64,000 nucleotides of DNA from Rhizobiales bacterium CCH10-E5. Its GTDB lineage: Bacteria; Pseudomonadota; Alphaproteobacteria; Rhizobiales; Beijerinckiaceae. The stretch covers positions 62,001-126,000 of the forward strand of contig LSIG01000124.1 of assembly GCA_001556125.1 (NCBI GenBank), given 5' to 3'. The notes below the pieces were generated by a model that had not been told where the DNA came from, made no database searches, and saw only the letters and a list, made by a program, of their open reading frames with translations. This document shows positions 1-8,075 of the stretch, in pieces (the stretch's first letter is position 1; each line of letters opens with the position of its first letter). Position numbers and translations under genes: made by a program.

Positions 1-144
1 CGCCTCGAGGTCGAGAGCCAGAACGAGCCGGCGATCACCTTCTACGAGCGGATGGGCTTCTTCCTGCAGCGCCAGGCCCGCTTCGACGGCCGTGACGACA
101 CCCCCAACACCCTGCTGATGGCCAAGCGGTTGTTCGCCGCATAG
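1..144 (+). CDS. GNAT family N-acetyltransferase, C-terminal fragment cut by the window edge
   Basis: Only the last 47 codons and the TAG stop are inside the window, in frame 1. The visible peptide contains the N-E-P-A-I-x-F-Y-E-R-x-G-F block, which is the typical motif B of GCN5-related acetyltransferases, where the Asn and Tyr lie near acetyl-CoA. It would transfer an acetyl group from acetyl-CoA to an unknown amine. The start, acceptor-binding part and operon context are upstream and cannot be judged. A second GNAT gene lies 1.3 kb downstream, but the two ends are not obviously duplicates. Confidence 0.75.
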   Translation, partial: RLEVESQNEPAITFYERMGFFLQRQARFDGRDDTPNTLLMAKRLFAA

Positions 145-251
145 CCGCTGCCGCAACCGGCCTGTGCGTCCACGCCGGTTGCCGTGCCGCGCCCGCCATG
201 CCTCACTCTCCTCCAAGCCGCGCCAAAGCGGCACTTCAGGGAGAGACGACC

Positions 252-1406
252 ATGCAGCGCCAGCCCATCCGCGTCGCGACCTATGACGGCCCCGGCGGCA
301 AGCCGACCATCCGGGAGGTGCCCTGGCCGGCGGTCCCGGCCAAGGCGGCGCTGATCAAGATCGGCGCCTGCGGCGTCTGCGGCACCGACCAGCACATCCT
401 CAAGGGCCATTGGCCCAAGAAGCTGCCCTGGCCCTTCACGCTGGGCCACGAGATCGGCGGCGTCATCGTCGAGAAGGGGGCGGATTTCACCGAGGACTTC
501 ATGGGCAAGCCGCTCGATGTCGGCTCCAAGGTGATGATCCCGCCGCTGATGCCCTGCGGGCACTGCCACTACTGCGTCCACTACCCCGAGAGCGCCAACA
601 AGTGCCTGACCCCGGTCTATTACGGGCGCTATCTCGGCTTCGACAAGGCGCCGCATCTCTGGGGCGGCTGGGCCGAATATGTCTATGTCGACCTCGAGAT
701 GCTGCCCGGCACCAAGGTCTACAAGCTGCCCGATGACATGTCGCTGCGGCTGGGGGCGCTCTCCGAGCCGCTGACCTCCTGCATCCGCGCCTTCAACCGG
801 GCCAAGCGCGCCGGCGGCTTCAACTGGGGCGACACGGTGGTGATCCAGGGCTCGGGGCCGATCGGCATCCTGGCGGTGGCGGCGGCGCAGGAGATGGGCG
901 CCGGCCGTGTCGTCTGCGTCGGTGCGCCGGAGGAGCCGCGGCTCGCGCTCGCTCGCAAGTTCGGCGCGGAGGCGACGGTCAATCTGGAGGAATACACCAC
1001 CGCGGAAGCGCGCATCGCCCGGGTCCGCGAGATCGTCGGCGGGTTCGGAGCCGATCTCGTGATGGACTGCTCCGGCCACCCCACGGCCGGGCCCGAGGGC
1101 ATCGAGTTCCTGCGCGACGGCGGCACCTATGTCGAGATGGGGCAGTTCACCGATGCCGGCTCGATCCAGACCAACTGGCACCGCATCTGCACCAAGGATC
1201 TGAACGTGCTCGGCTCCTGGGCCTTCACCGGCAATGATCTGCCGCTCGGCGTCGACATGCTCTACCGCGCCCGCGACAAGTACCCCTTCCTGGAGATGCA
1301 GACGATCTACCCCTTCACCGAGGCCGGCGTGACCCAGGCCGTCGCCGATGCGATGGCGATGAAGACGGTGAAATCGACCATCGTTCCGTTCCCGGAGCTG
1401 GTCTGA
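252..1406 (+). CDS. Zinc-dependent alcohol dehydrogenase family protein (MDR superfamily)
   Basis: A 384-residue medium-chain dehydrogenase/reductase, predicted to oxidise an alcohol or polyol with NAD(P). Seen directly: the catalytic-zinc motif GVCGTD with Cys43 and the GHE motif at His66-Glu67; a cluster of four cysteines around residues 100-120 (C-x2-C-x2-C-x9-C) that fits the structural zinc site with a longer last spacing than usual; and a Rossmann glycine motif GSGPIG near residue 198. The start at 252 was chosen because it follows a GGGAGAG ribosome-binding sequence and removes an 18-residue non-conserved extension. It stands alone, followed by a strong hairpin at 1411. The substrate cannot be read from sequence; sorbitol- or threonine-dehydrogenase-like roles are possible. 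Confidence 0.88.
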   Translation: MQRQPIRVATYDGPGGKPTIREVPWPAVPAKAALIKIGACGVCGTDQHILKGHWPKKLPWPFTLGHEIGGVIVEKGADFTEDFMGKPLDVGSKVMIPPLMPCGHCHYCVHYPESANKCLTPVYYGRYLGFDKAPHLWGGWAEYVYVDLEMLPGTKVYKLPDDMSLRLGALSEPLTSCIRAFNRAKRAGGFNWGDTVVIQGSGPIGILAVAAAQEMGAGRVVCVGAPEEPRLALARKFGAEATVNLEEYTTAEARIARVREIVGGFGADLVMDCSGHPTAGPEGIEFLRDGGTYVEMGQFTDAGSIQTNWHRICTKDLNVLGSWAFTGNDLPLGVDMLYRARDKYPFLEMQTIYPFTEAGVTQAVADAMAMKTVKSTIVPFPELV

Positions 1407-1410
1407 TAGA

Positions 1411-1443
1411 GCGGCGTCTCGCCTCCACCGGACGAGACGCCGC
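1411..1443 (+). promoter_or_regulatory. Perfect 11-bp inverted repeat abutting the start codon of the GNAT gene
   Basis: GCGGCGTCTCG (1411-1421) is followed by an 11-nt loop and by its exact complement CGAGACGCCGC (1433-1443), directly before the ATG at 1444. The loop contains a CCTCC run that is anti-Shine-Dalgarno-like, and any ribosome-binding purines of the next gene lie inside the hairpin. There is no T-tract, so it is a poor intrinsic terminator for the upstream dehydrogenase. It may limit translation initiation of the acetyltransferase or stabilise the upstream mRNA end. The structure is seen; the role is inferred. Confidence 0.5.
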
Positions 1444-1932
1444 ATGACCACCTCCACCCAGACCTTCGCCCCGGTCACGATCCGCCGAGCCCGCCGGGAG
1501 GACGTGGAGCGCATCGCCGAGCTGATCATGCTCGGCGCCGCGACGCAGACGATGACGGCGGAGGCGATACGCGAGGAGGCGCGTCACCCCGGCTATGCCG
1601 CGGCCTTCGCCGAGATCGAGGCGAGCCGGGACAATGCGCTCTTCGTCGCCGAGCGAGACGGGGCGGTGGTCGGCACCTTTCAGGTTACCTCGATCCCCGG
1701 TCTGGTCGCGCGCGGTCGCAGGCGCGGCAAGATCGAGAGCGTCCATGTCGCGCCGGAGTGCCGGGGCATGGGCATCGGCAAGATCATGATCGCTCATGCG
1801 CTGGCCTTCGCCAGGACGCTGGATGTCGGGCTGATTGAACTCAGCTCCAACAAGTCGCGGCTCGACGCCCACCGCTTCTACCGCAATCTCGGTTTCGCCC
1901 AGAGCCATGAGGGCTTCAAGCTGGAGCTCTGA
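1444..1932 (+). CDS. GNAT family N-acetyltransferase
   Basis: A complete 162-residue single-domain GNAT protein. The acetyl-CoA pyrophosphate-binding motif A is visible as R-G-M-G-I-G-K after a beta strand ending in ESVHVAPE (residues about 95-115), followed by the motif B region with H-R-F-Y-R-N-L-G-F near residues 145-153. The family acetylates small amines, antibiotics or protein N-termini; the substrate is unknown here. It begins directly after an 11-bp hairpin (1411-1443) and has no clean Shine-Dalgarno sequence outside it, so its translation may be low or controlled. It is transcribed in the same direction as the dehydrogenase 37 bp upstream. Confidence 0.88.
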   Translation: MTTSTQTFAPVTIRRARREDVERIAELIMLGAATQTMTAEAIREEARHPGYAAAFAEIEASRDNALFVAERDGAVVGTFQVTSIPGLVARGRRRGKIESVHVAPECRGMGIGKIMIAHALAFARTLDVGLIELSSNKSRLDAHRFYRNLGFAQSHEGFKLEL

Positions 1933-2062
1933 CGGGCTCCACGGGCGTCGGCATCACGAAGGGGCGATGCAACCCGCGCAGGGCGGCCCGGCTCTTTCTC
2001 CAGCGCGCGAAGCGGCCTAAACATCGTGCTTCCTCCTCTGCATCAGGGACCGGGACCGCGCC

Positions 2063-2770
2063 ATGCCAGCCAGCCAGAGCAAGCCGATCGAACTTCATTA
2101 CTGGCCGACTCCGAACGGCTGGAAGATCACCATCATGCTGGAGGAATGCGGGCTGCCTTATACGGTGATCCCCGTGAACATCGGCAAGGGCGACCAGTTC
2201 AAGCCGGACTTCCTCGCCATCTCCCCCAACAACCGCATGCCGGCGATCGTCGATCCCGAAGGGCCGGACGGCAAGCCGATCTCGGTCTTCGAGTCGGGTG
2301 CGATCCTGCAGTATCTCGGCCGCAAGACCGGGCAGTTTTATCCCGCCGACGAGCGCGGCCGCGTCGCGGTCGAGGAATGGCTGTTCTGGCAGATGGGCGG
2401 CTTCGGGCCGATGCTCGGCCAGACCCACCATTTCCGGCTCTATGCGCCGGAAAAAGTGCCCTATGCCATCGACCGCTACACCAACGAGACCAATCGCCTC
2501 TATGGCGTGCTGAACAAGCGCCTCGAGGGCCGCGACTACATCTGCGGCGATTACTCCATCGCAGACATGGCCTGCATCGGCTGGGCCCGCGGCTGGGAGA
2601 AACAGGGGCAGGACCTCAAACAGTTCCCCCATGTCGCCCGCTGGATCGAGACGATGATGGCGCGGCCTGCCGTGCAGCGCGGCCTCAAGGTCGGCGAGGC
2701 GCTACGCAACCCCGCCGGCATCTCGACGCCGGAGGAAAAGGCGATCCTCTTCGGTCAGAAGGCCCGCTGA
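2063..2770 (+). CDS. yfcG: YfcG/YghU-like glutathione S-transferase (nu-class, disulfide-bond oxidoreductase)
   Basis: 235 residues, the usual length of this group. The N-terminal thioredoxin fold opens with the T-P-N-G-W-K-I-T signature (about residues 16-23), where the Thr and Asn replace the catalytic Tyr/Ser/Cys of other glutathione transferases in E. coli YfcG. The SPNNRMPAIVD and FESGAILQYL blocks bind glutathione, and the helical C-terminal half has the WQMGGFGPMLGQ-HHF block typical of Ure2p/YfcG relatives. Family members reduce disulfides and peroxides using two bound glutathiones. It stands alone, followed by a palindromic element. A second, unrelated GST family member lies at 8.5 kb. 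Confidence 0.9.
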   Translation: MPASQSKPIELHYWPTPNGWKITIMLEECGLPYTVIPVNIGKGDQFKPDFLAISPNNRMPAIVDPEGPDGKPISVFESGAILQYLGRKTGQFYPADERGRVAVEEWLFWQMGGFGPMLGQTHHFRLYAPEKVPYAIDRYTNETNRLYGVLNKRLEGRDYICGDYSIADMACIGWARGWEKQGQDLKQFPHVARWIETMMARPAVQRGLKVGEALRNPAGISTPEEKAILFGQKAR

Positions 2771-2793
2771 GCGTCACCCACCCCACCCCGTGA

Positions 2794-2896
2794 GTCATCC
2801 TGGCCAAGCGGCGCAGCCGCGCAGGCCGGGATCCATCCTCGGGCTGGTCGGTGCCCTCTGATGGATCCCGGTCGGCCTGCGGCCGCCCAGGATGAC
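2794..2896. repeat. REP-like palindromic element, copy 1
   Basis: A 103-bp extended imperfect palindrome that starts with GTCATCCTGG and ends with CCAGGATGAC. Inner arms GGCCGGGATCCAT and ATGGATCCCGG (about 2824-2836 and 2861-2871) pair around a central loop. The layout and inner GGGATCCAT/ATGGATCCC arms match the element at 52697-52797, and the GTCAT/ATGAC ends recur at 18714 and 28626. It has no coding potential and sits in the gap after the YfcG-like gene. Such elements in Rhizobiales resemble REP/BIME sequences mobilised by REP-associated transposases; no transposase is present here. Confidence 0.7.
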
Positions 2897-3304
2897 GGTG
2901 GTGTTTCCGAGAGAACTTGGAGAGTACCGCGCACCAAAAGCCCCGACCGGCCTGAGCCGCGGGGTTTCGCATCATGGTCCCCGGAAGGGGATGCGCGGAG
3001 CCGGGTGGCGCGTGGACCAAAGCCGCGTGCCGATGTCGAGTGTCGATGTCGAATGTCGATGCAGCGCCGATCTCGCGCCGCCCGGCTCCGCGCGCGGGGA
3101 TTTTGGGCGTCGCGGCCGCTCGTCCCTGACGAAGGAACTCCCGACCGCTCGACCTCCGGGAACCGCCGCCCGCGACGGCGACGCCTCCCGAAACCCGCCA
3201 CCTCACCCGGCCGCACGACGCCTCGCGACAGCCCCCTTGGTCGGGTGCAGCGCGGAGAGCATAGGCATGGGATGGCGCGGCGGGGATAAGTCCGCCGTCG
3301 CGCC
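2897..3304. other. Non-coding gap with a 13-bp tandem duplication
   Basis: About 400 bp without a supportable gene. Open frames cross it on both strands, but they lack ribosome-binding sites and have unconvincing, arginine/proline-rich products. Two structures stand out: a 13-bp unit TGTCGAGTGTCGA (3034-3046) repeated as TGTCGAATGTCGA (3047-3059), and a hairpin with arms near 2936-2945 and 2960-2968 carrying A- and T-runs on either side, which could be a weak bidirectional terminator. I cannot assign a function to the rest. Confidence 0.45.
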
Positions 3305-3703
3305 TCAGTTGGCCCGGTTCCAGACCACCGAGCGGCAGATCAGCCCGCCCAGCACGCAGCCCGAGGTGGTAAGCTTGTCGCCGGCCAGCGTCATCGTGCC
3401 GGAATAGGTCTTGCCGTCCTCGGGATTGAAGGCGCTGCCGGTCCATTTGCCGTCGCCCGACGGCTTCATGTCGTAGAAGATGCGCTGGCCGACCTTCGCC
3501 GGGCCGTTCGGGTCCTTGAGCCAGGCCAGCGTGCCGCACATCGCCTCGCCGCATTTGGCGAAGCGCACCCGCGAGGCGCCGCTGTCGCGCAGCCAGGTGC
3601 CGGTGACATCCTGCGCCTGGGCCGGTGCGCCCGAGGCGAGGCCGAGCGCGAGCAGGCCGAAACCGGCGAGGCCCGCGCGGGAACGACGCGATCCGATGGT
3701 CAT
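3305..3703 (-). CDS. DUF2147 domain-containing exported protein
   Basis: 132 residues with an N-terminal signal peptide (basic start, then a hydrophobic stretch ending A-P-A-Q-A-Q around residue 29). The mature part matches the DUF2147 pattern: TGTWL near the start, a D-x-KPSGDGKWTG block, a N-P-E-D-G-K-T-Y-x-G-T-M core and a cysteine-containing C-terminal strand ending in W-N-R. DUF2147 proteins are small periplasmic, lipocalin-like beta-barrels of unknown biochemical role. The start at 3703 was chosen because it has a GGAGGT ribosome-binding site and gives the signal peptide; the longer open frame upstream has no such features. It is transcribed away from the Sel1-like gene. Confidence 0.85.
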   Translation of the reverse strand: MTIGSRRSRAGLAGFGLLALGLASGAPAQAQDVTGTWLRDSGASRVRFAKCGEAMCGTLAWLKDPNGPAKVGQRIFYDMKPSGDGKWTGSAFNPEDGKTYSGTMTLAGDKLTTSGCVLGGLICRSVVWNRAN

Positions 3704-4058
3704 CAATACCTCCCTGTCAGACCACGCTATGCTGCATGGTTCAGATGTGAACCTTAAGCCGGAACCGGAGCGCTTCCAAGGCCCTGCCGCTGCGCCGCAG
3801 CCCTCGCTTCCGCAGCGCAGGGTGAATCCTCCGTTGACGGGCGGTTTCGCATTTGCCCGAAAGCCCATTGAAAAGACTGCGGTTTTCGGGATCGAAGGCT
3901 GAATCGAGCGTTGATTTAACCGCTCGCTCATTCCTCGTTGAGCTTCGATTCATCGCGAATTTTAGCGAGCCCTTTAAGCGCCGCCGCCAGTCTTCACCTC
4001 ACGAGCCGGGGCCTTTGGACGGGTGGCCGGCGCCAACGAAAGACAAAGGGTGGTTGTC
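3704..4058. other. Divergent intergenic region with nested inverted repeats
   Basis: 355 bp between two divergent genes, noticeably less GC-rich than its surroundings around 3840-3970, so it probably holds both promoters. Two nested inverted repeats are visible: TGAATCGA (3901-3908) with TCGATTCA (3946-3953), and inside it CGAGCG (3906-3911) with CGCTCG (3922-3927). These could be an operator or a cruciform; no known regulator consensus is recognised. No supportable gene is present. Confidence 0.45.
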
Positions 4059-4328
4059 ATGGCACGCATGGAAATGAGCGCGATCCCGGCCTCGCTGGTG
4101 GTCCCGAGCGAGGCTTCGGCCGAGGCCTATTACGAGCTGGGTCTGATGTATGCCTCGGGTCGCGGCATCCCGGTCGACCTGGTCACCGCGCAGAAATGGT
4201 TCAACGTCGCCCAGGCCCGCGGCTGCGGCCGGGCTGCGGCACACCGCCAGGAACTGGCGCTGGAGATGACGCGCGACGAGATCGCCCAGGCGCTGCGCGA
4301 GGCGAGGACCTTCCTGACCCGCCATTGA
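4059..4328 (+). CDS. Small Sel1-like repeat protein
   Basis: 89 residues containing one Sel1-type (tetratricopeptide-like) repeat: the [14 protein letters not shown] core followed by [12 protein letters not shown], about residues 25-60. The C-terminal 25 residues are a charged helix. Sel1 repeats mediate protein-protein contacts; a single repeat this short may act by dimerising or binding a partner. The ATG at 4059 follows AAAGGGTGG and was preferred over an upstream in-frame start at 4023. It is followed 97 bp later by ndk. A function cannot be given beyond a likely interaction module. Confidence 0.75.
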   Translation: MARMEMSAIPASLVVPSEASAEAYYELGLMYASGRGIPVDLVTAQKWFNVAQARGCGRAAAHRQELALEMTRDEIAQALREARTFLTRH

Positions 4329-4425
4329 GCCGGTTCCGCCGGGATGGCCGACGAGCCTTGTGGGGCGGGGAGGGCGCAGCTATAAGCGCGCCGCATTCTC
4401 CCAGAAAATCCCCGAGGATTCATCG

Positions 4426-4848
4426 ATGGCTGTTCAGCGTACCTTCTCCATTCTCAAGCCCGACGCGACCCGTCGCAACCTCACCGGCGCGGTCAACGCG
4501 GTGATCGAGAAGGCCGGCCTGCGCATCGTCGCGCAGAAGCGCATCCACATGACCAAGGCCCAGGCCGAGACCTTCTATGCGGTCCATTCGGCGCGGCCCT
4601 TCTTCGGCGAGCTCGTCGAGTTCATGACCTCCGGCCCCGTGGTCGTGCAGGTCCTCGAGGGCGAGGACGCCATCGCCAAGTATCGTGAGGTGATGGGCGC
4701 CACCAACCCGGCCAATGCCGCCGAGGGCACCATCCGCAAGCTCTTCGCCGAGTCGGTCGGCGAGAACACCGTGCACGGCTCGGACGCCCCGGAGACGGCG
4801 GCCGTCGAGATCGCGCAGTTCTTCGCCGGCAACGAGATCGTCGGCTGA
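4426..4848 (+). CDS. ndk: Nucleoside diphosphate kinase
   Basis: 140 residues, the standard length. NDK transfers the gamma-phosphate from ATP to nucleoside diphosphates through a phosphohistidine and keeps NTP and dNTP pools balanced. The N-terminus reads [11 protein letters not shown], and the nucleotide-binding R-P-F-F-G-E-L and [16 protein letters not shown] blocks are present. The catalytic histidine lies in the C-terminal E-N-T-V-H-G-S-D motif. The start at 4426 was chosen because family members begin at this M-A-V-Q-R-T-F position. A strong terminator follows. Confidence 0.97.
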   Translation: MAVQRTFSILKPDATRRNLTGAVNAVIEKAGLRIVAQKRIHMTKAQAETFYAVHSARPFFGELVEFMTSGPVVVQVLEGEDAIAKYREVMGATNPANAAEGTIRKLFAESVGENTVHGSDAPETAAVEIAQFFAGNEIVG

Positions 4849-4877
4849 TCCGACGGCCATTTCGGCTTTTAAACGAA

Positions 4878-4912
4878 AAGGGGGCGGGTCGCGATCGACC
4901 CGCCCCTTTTTT
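4878..4912. terminator. Bidirectional intrinsic terminator between ndk and the MipA-like gene
   Basis: A GC-rich stem GGGGCGGGTCG / CGACCCGCCCC surrounds a short loop at about 4881-4906. It is preceded by AAAAG and followed by TTTTTT, so it has a T-tract when read from either strand. It lies between the convergent ndk (ends 4848) and MipA-like gene (ends 4949) and fits an intrinsic terminator for both. Confidence 0.85.
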
Positions 4913-4948
4913 CATGTCGCCCCGGCGCGAAGCCGGGGTCCGTCATCC

Positions 4949-5770
4949 TCAGAAGCCCAGATCGAAGGCGTAGCTCGCCGAGACGCCGATCGTGATCGAA
5001 TCCCGCGAGCCGAAGGTCCGGACCACCGGCGACTTCGCGGCATCGCCGACGAGGTGCTTGTACTCGACATAGGCCGTCGTCTGGAATCGCTCGGACCAGT
5101 TATAGGTCGCCTGCGCGATCGCGCCATAGGAGAGCACGCCGCTGTTGAAGCGCTGCAGCAGCCCGCCGGTGCCGGCGGCGCCTGGAATCGCCCCGAAATA
5201 GGTGCGCACGTAATCGGCGCTGGCGACCGTCATGCGTGGGCCGATGCCGAGCTTCCAAGTGTCGTTGATGCGGGCGAAGGCGTCGAGCTTCACCTCCGCG
5301 ATCAGCCCGTCATGGGCGACGATGCCGCGGCGCAGGTCGACGCGCGCGCGCAGCCAGGAGGCCGGGTAGAACTCGGCGAAGGCGCCGGCCTCGGCGCCGA
5401 ACTTCACATTGGGAACGCCGACAAGCGCGGGGTTGACGCTCGACTTCCGCTCCCAGAGCAGGTTGCCGGAGAAGCCGACGCGCCAGGCGGTGCCGGAGAA
5501 GAAGCCGATCGAGATCGCGTCGTCCTCGGCCGACCACCAGGTGCTCTTCAGCCCGCGGCTGAGCGAGATGATCGGCTTCGGCCGGAAGATGTAGTCGTTC
5601 GAGCCGAGATAGTCGGGCTGGCGATGCAGGCCGGCACCGAGCGTCAGCGTCCAGTTCTGGGCGGACTGAGGCGAGGTGAGGGTGGTGTATTCGAGGGACT
5701 GGGCCGCCGCTCGCTCGGGCGGGGACAGGAGGCAGGCGACGAGACCCGCCAGGAACGCAACGCGACGCAT
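4949..5770 (-). CDS. MipA/OmpV family outer-membrane protein
   Basis: 273 residues with a signal peptide (M-R-R-V-A-F-L-A-G-L then an A-A-A-Q cleavage region near residue 24). The mature protein alternates short polar and hydrophobic strands, with the family's opening L-G-A-G-x-x-x-x-P-D-Y-x-G-S block near residue 45 and a C-terminal strand ending in phenylalanine, as expected for an outer-membrane beta-barrel. MipA/OmpV proteins are linked to murein-synthesising scaffolds or to osmotic and antibiotic responses. The start at 5770 has a GGAG sequence 9 nt upstream; an alternative start at 5803 would add 11 residues. It is divergent from the molybdopterin oxidoreductase. Confidence 0.87.
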   Translation of the reverse strand: MRRVAFLAGLVACLLSPPERAAAQSLEYTTLTSPQSAQNWTLTLGAGLHRQPDYLGSNDYIFRPKPIISLSRGLKSTWWSAEDDAISIGFFSGTAWRVGFSGNLLWERKSSVNPALVGVPNVKFGAEAGAFAEFYPASWLRARVDLRRGIVAHDGLIAEVKLDAFARINDTWKLGIGPRMTVASADYVRTYFGAIPGAAGTGGLLQRFNSGVLSYGAIAQATYNWSERFQTTAYVEYKHLVGDAAKSPVVRTFGSRDSITIGVSASYAFDLGF

Positions 5771-5954
5771 GGCACTCAACTCCGGCGCAACGGCGCCACT
5801 CATGACCACAGACCCGCAGAATGAAGCATTAGGATTAACTCCGGGTTGACGATGCGCCGCGTGCGGCGGAATGCGGCGACCATGCCTGCCCGGCGCCGCG
5901 GGCGCCACCGCAGAGGCCGGTTTCCTTTTTTTCGCCATGCGTTACGAAGGCGCT

Positions 5955-8075
5955 ATGACCGAATTGCCACGCATCGCGCACCATCCCTCGACCTGCCCGC
6001 ATGACTGCCCCTCGGCCTGCTCGCTGGAGGTGGAGGTTATCGACGGGCGCAGCATCGGCCGCGTCCGCGGCAGCAAGCGCCAGAGCTACACCGATGGCGT
6101 GATCTGCGCGAAGGTCGCGCGCTACGCCGAGCGCATCCACCATCCCGATCGGCTGCTGCATCCGAGGCGCCGCACCGGGCCCAAGGGTTTCGGGCAGTTC
6201 GTGCGCATCTCCTGGGACGAAGCGCTGGACGAGATCGCGCGGCGCTTCCTCGCCATCGAGGCGGAGCACGGGGCCGAGGCCGTCTGGCCCTATTACTACG
6301 CCGGCACGATGGGCCTGGTCATGCGCGACGGCATCAACCGCCTGCGCCACGCCAAGCGCTATTCCGGCCAGTATTCGACGATCTGCACCACCACGGCCTG
6401 GACCGGCTTCATCGCCGGCACGGGGCGCCTCGCCGGGCCGGACCCGCGCGAGATGGCGCAGTCCGACTGCATCGTGATCTGGGGCACCAATGCGGTTCAC
6501 ACCCAGGTCAACGTGATGCACCACGCGATCAAGGCCCGCAAAGCGCGCGGCGCCAAGATCGTCGGCATCGACATCTACCACAATGCGACGCTGGCCCAGG
6601 CCGATCTCGCCCTCGTGCTGCGGCCGGGGACCGACGCCGCGCTCGCCTGCGCCGTCATGCACATCCTCTTCCGCGACGGCCATGCCGACCGTGCCTATCT
6701 CGCGGCCCACACCGACGCCCCGGACGAGCTCGAGGCGCATCTGCAGAGCCGGACGCCCGAATGGGCGGCGGCGATCACCGGGCTCGAGGTCGCCCAGATC
6801 GAGGAGTTCGCCGCGCTCGTCGGGACGCGCAAGAAGAGCTTCTTCCGGCTCGGCTATGGCTTCGCCCGCCAGCGCAACGGCGCCGTCTCGATGCATGCTG
6901 CACTGTGCGTGCCGACCGTCACCGGCGCCTGGCAATACGAGGGCGGCGGCGCCTTCCACAGCAACAGCGGCATCTATCGCTGGCGCAAGAGCCTGATCGA
7001 GGGTCTCGACGTCCGCGATCCGCGGGTGCGCGAACTCGACCAGTCGCAGATCGGGCGCATCCTGACCGGGGATGCGCAGGCTCTGCGGCAGGGCGGGCCG
7101 GTCAGGGCACTCCTCATCCAGAACACCAACCCGGTCTCGGTCGCGCCCGAGCAGGAGCTGGTCAAGCAGGGCTTCGCCCGCGAAGACCTCTTCACCGTCG
7201 TCCATGAGCAGTTCATGACCGAGACGGCGCAGATGGCGGACATCGTGCTGCCCGCGACGCAGTTCCTCGAGCATGACGACATCTATCAGGGCGGCGGCCA
7301 CCAGCACATCATGTGGGGCGGCAAGCTGGTCGAGCCGGCTGGCGAATGCCGCTCGAACCATGAGGTGATCTGCGCGCTGGCGAAGCGCCTCGGCGCGCAG
7401 CATCGCGGCTTCGACATGACCCCGCGCGAGATCGTCGACTGGACGATGCGCGAGAGCGGCCGCGGCACGCTCGACGAACTCATCGCCAACGAATTCCTCG
7501 ACGTGCAGCCGGATTTTCGCACGGCGCATTACCTCGACGGCTTCGGCTATCGCGACCGCAAGTTCCGCTTCAAGCCGGACTGGCCGAAGGTCCCCAACGC
7601 CAATGCCGGGCCGGTCGGCCCCTGGCAGGACATGCCGGTGCTGCCCGACCAGTGGGACGTGCTCGACAATGTCGATGCCGAGCATCCCTTCCGTCTCGCG
7701 ACCAGCCCGGCCCGCAGCTTCCTGAACTCGACCTTCACCGAGACTCCGGGTTCGGTGAAGAAGGAGGGCGGCCCGACGCTGATGCTGCACCCCGAGGACG
7801 CCGCGAGGCTCGGCGTTGTCGCCGGCGACGAGGTCGTCGTCGGCAACCAGCGCGGCAGCGTCCATCTCAAGGCGGTGCTGTTCGAGGGTGTGGTGCGCGG
7901 CGTCGTCATCGCCGAATCGATCTGGCCCAACGCCGCCCACAAGCATGGGCGCGGCATCAACACGATCACCGGAGCGGACGGCCCGGCGCCTTTCGGAGGC
8001 GCGGCCTTCCACGACAACAAGGTCTGGATCAAAAAAGACGTTCCGGATCACAAGGGCGTGACCGCGCTCCCTTGA
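5955..8075 (+). CDS. Molybdopterin-dependent oxidoreductase with N-terminal 4Fe-4S site
   Basis: 706 residues of the DMSO reductase/formate dehydrogenase superfamily. The N-terminal Mo/W 4Fe-4S domain is marked by C-P-H-D-C-P-S-A-C (about residues 12-20) and a fourth Cys in V-I-C-A-K-V. The large molybdopterin-binding domains include I-W-G-T-N-A-V-H-T-Q and V-L-P-A-T-Q-F-L-E-H. The C-terminal molydopterin dinucleotide-binding domain includes a S-P-A-R-S-F-L-N-S block and H-P-E-D-A-A-R-L-G-V. No twin-arginine signal is evident, so it is probably cytoplasmic. No electron-transfer subunit or chaperone lies beside it. The substrate is unknown. The ATG at 5955 has AAGG upstream and places the iron-sulfur motif at the usual distance; 5937 is an alternative. 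Confidence 0.88.
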   Translation: MTELPRIAHHPSTCPHDCPSACSLEVEVIDGRSIGRVRGSKRQSYTDGVICAKVARYAERIHHPDRLLHPRRRTGPKGFGQFVRISWDEALDEIARRFLAIEAEHGAEAVWPYYYAGTMGLVMRDGINRLRHAKRYSGQYSTICTTTAWTGFIAGTGRLAGPDPREMAQSDCIVIWGTNAVHTQVNVMHHAIKARKARGAKIVGIDIYHNATLAQADLALVLRPGTDAALACAVMHILFRDGHADRAYLAAHTDAPDELEAHLQSRTPEWAAAITGLEVAQIEEFAALVGTRKKSFFRLGYGFARQRNGAVSMHAALCVPTVTGAWQYEGGGAFHSNSGIYRWRKSLIEGLDVRDPRVRELDQSQIGRILTGDAQALRQGGPVRALLIQNTNPVSVAPEQELVKQGFAREDLFTVVHEQFMTETAQMADIVLPATQFLEHDDIYQGGGHQHIMWGGKLVEPAGECRSNHEVICALAKRLGAQHRGFDMTPREIVDWTMRESGRGTLDELIANEFLDVQPDFRTAHYLDGFGYRDRKFRFKPDWPKVPNANAGPVGPWQDMPVLPDQWDVLDNVDAEHPFRLATSPARSFLNSTFTETPGSVKKEGGPTLMLHPEDAARLGVVAGDEVVVGNQRGSVHLKAVLFEGVVRGVVIAESIWPNAAHKHGRGINTITGADGPAPFGGAAFHDNKVWIKKDVPDHKGVTALP

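Noticed and set aside
2861-3407. Overlapping plus- and minus-strand frames in the gap after the YfcG-like gene
   Set aside because: They run through a palindromic element, have no ribosome-binding site, and one overlaps the DUF2147 gene in antisense.
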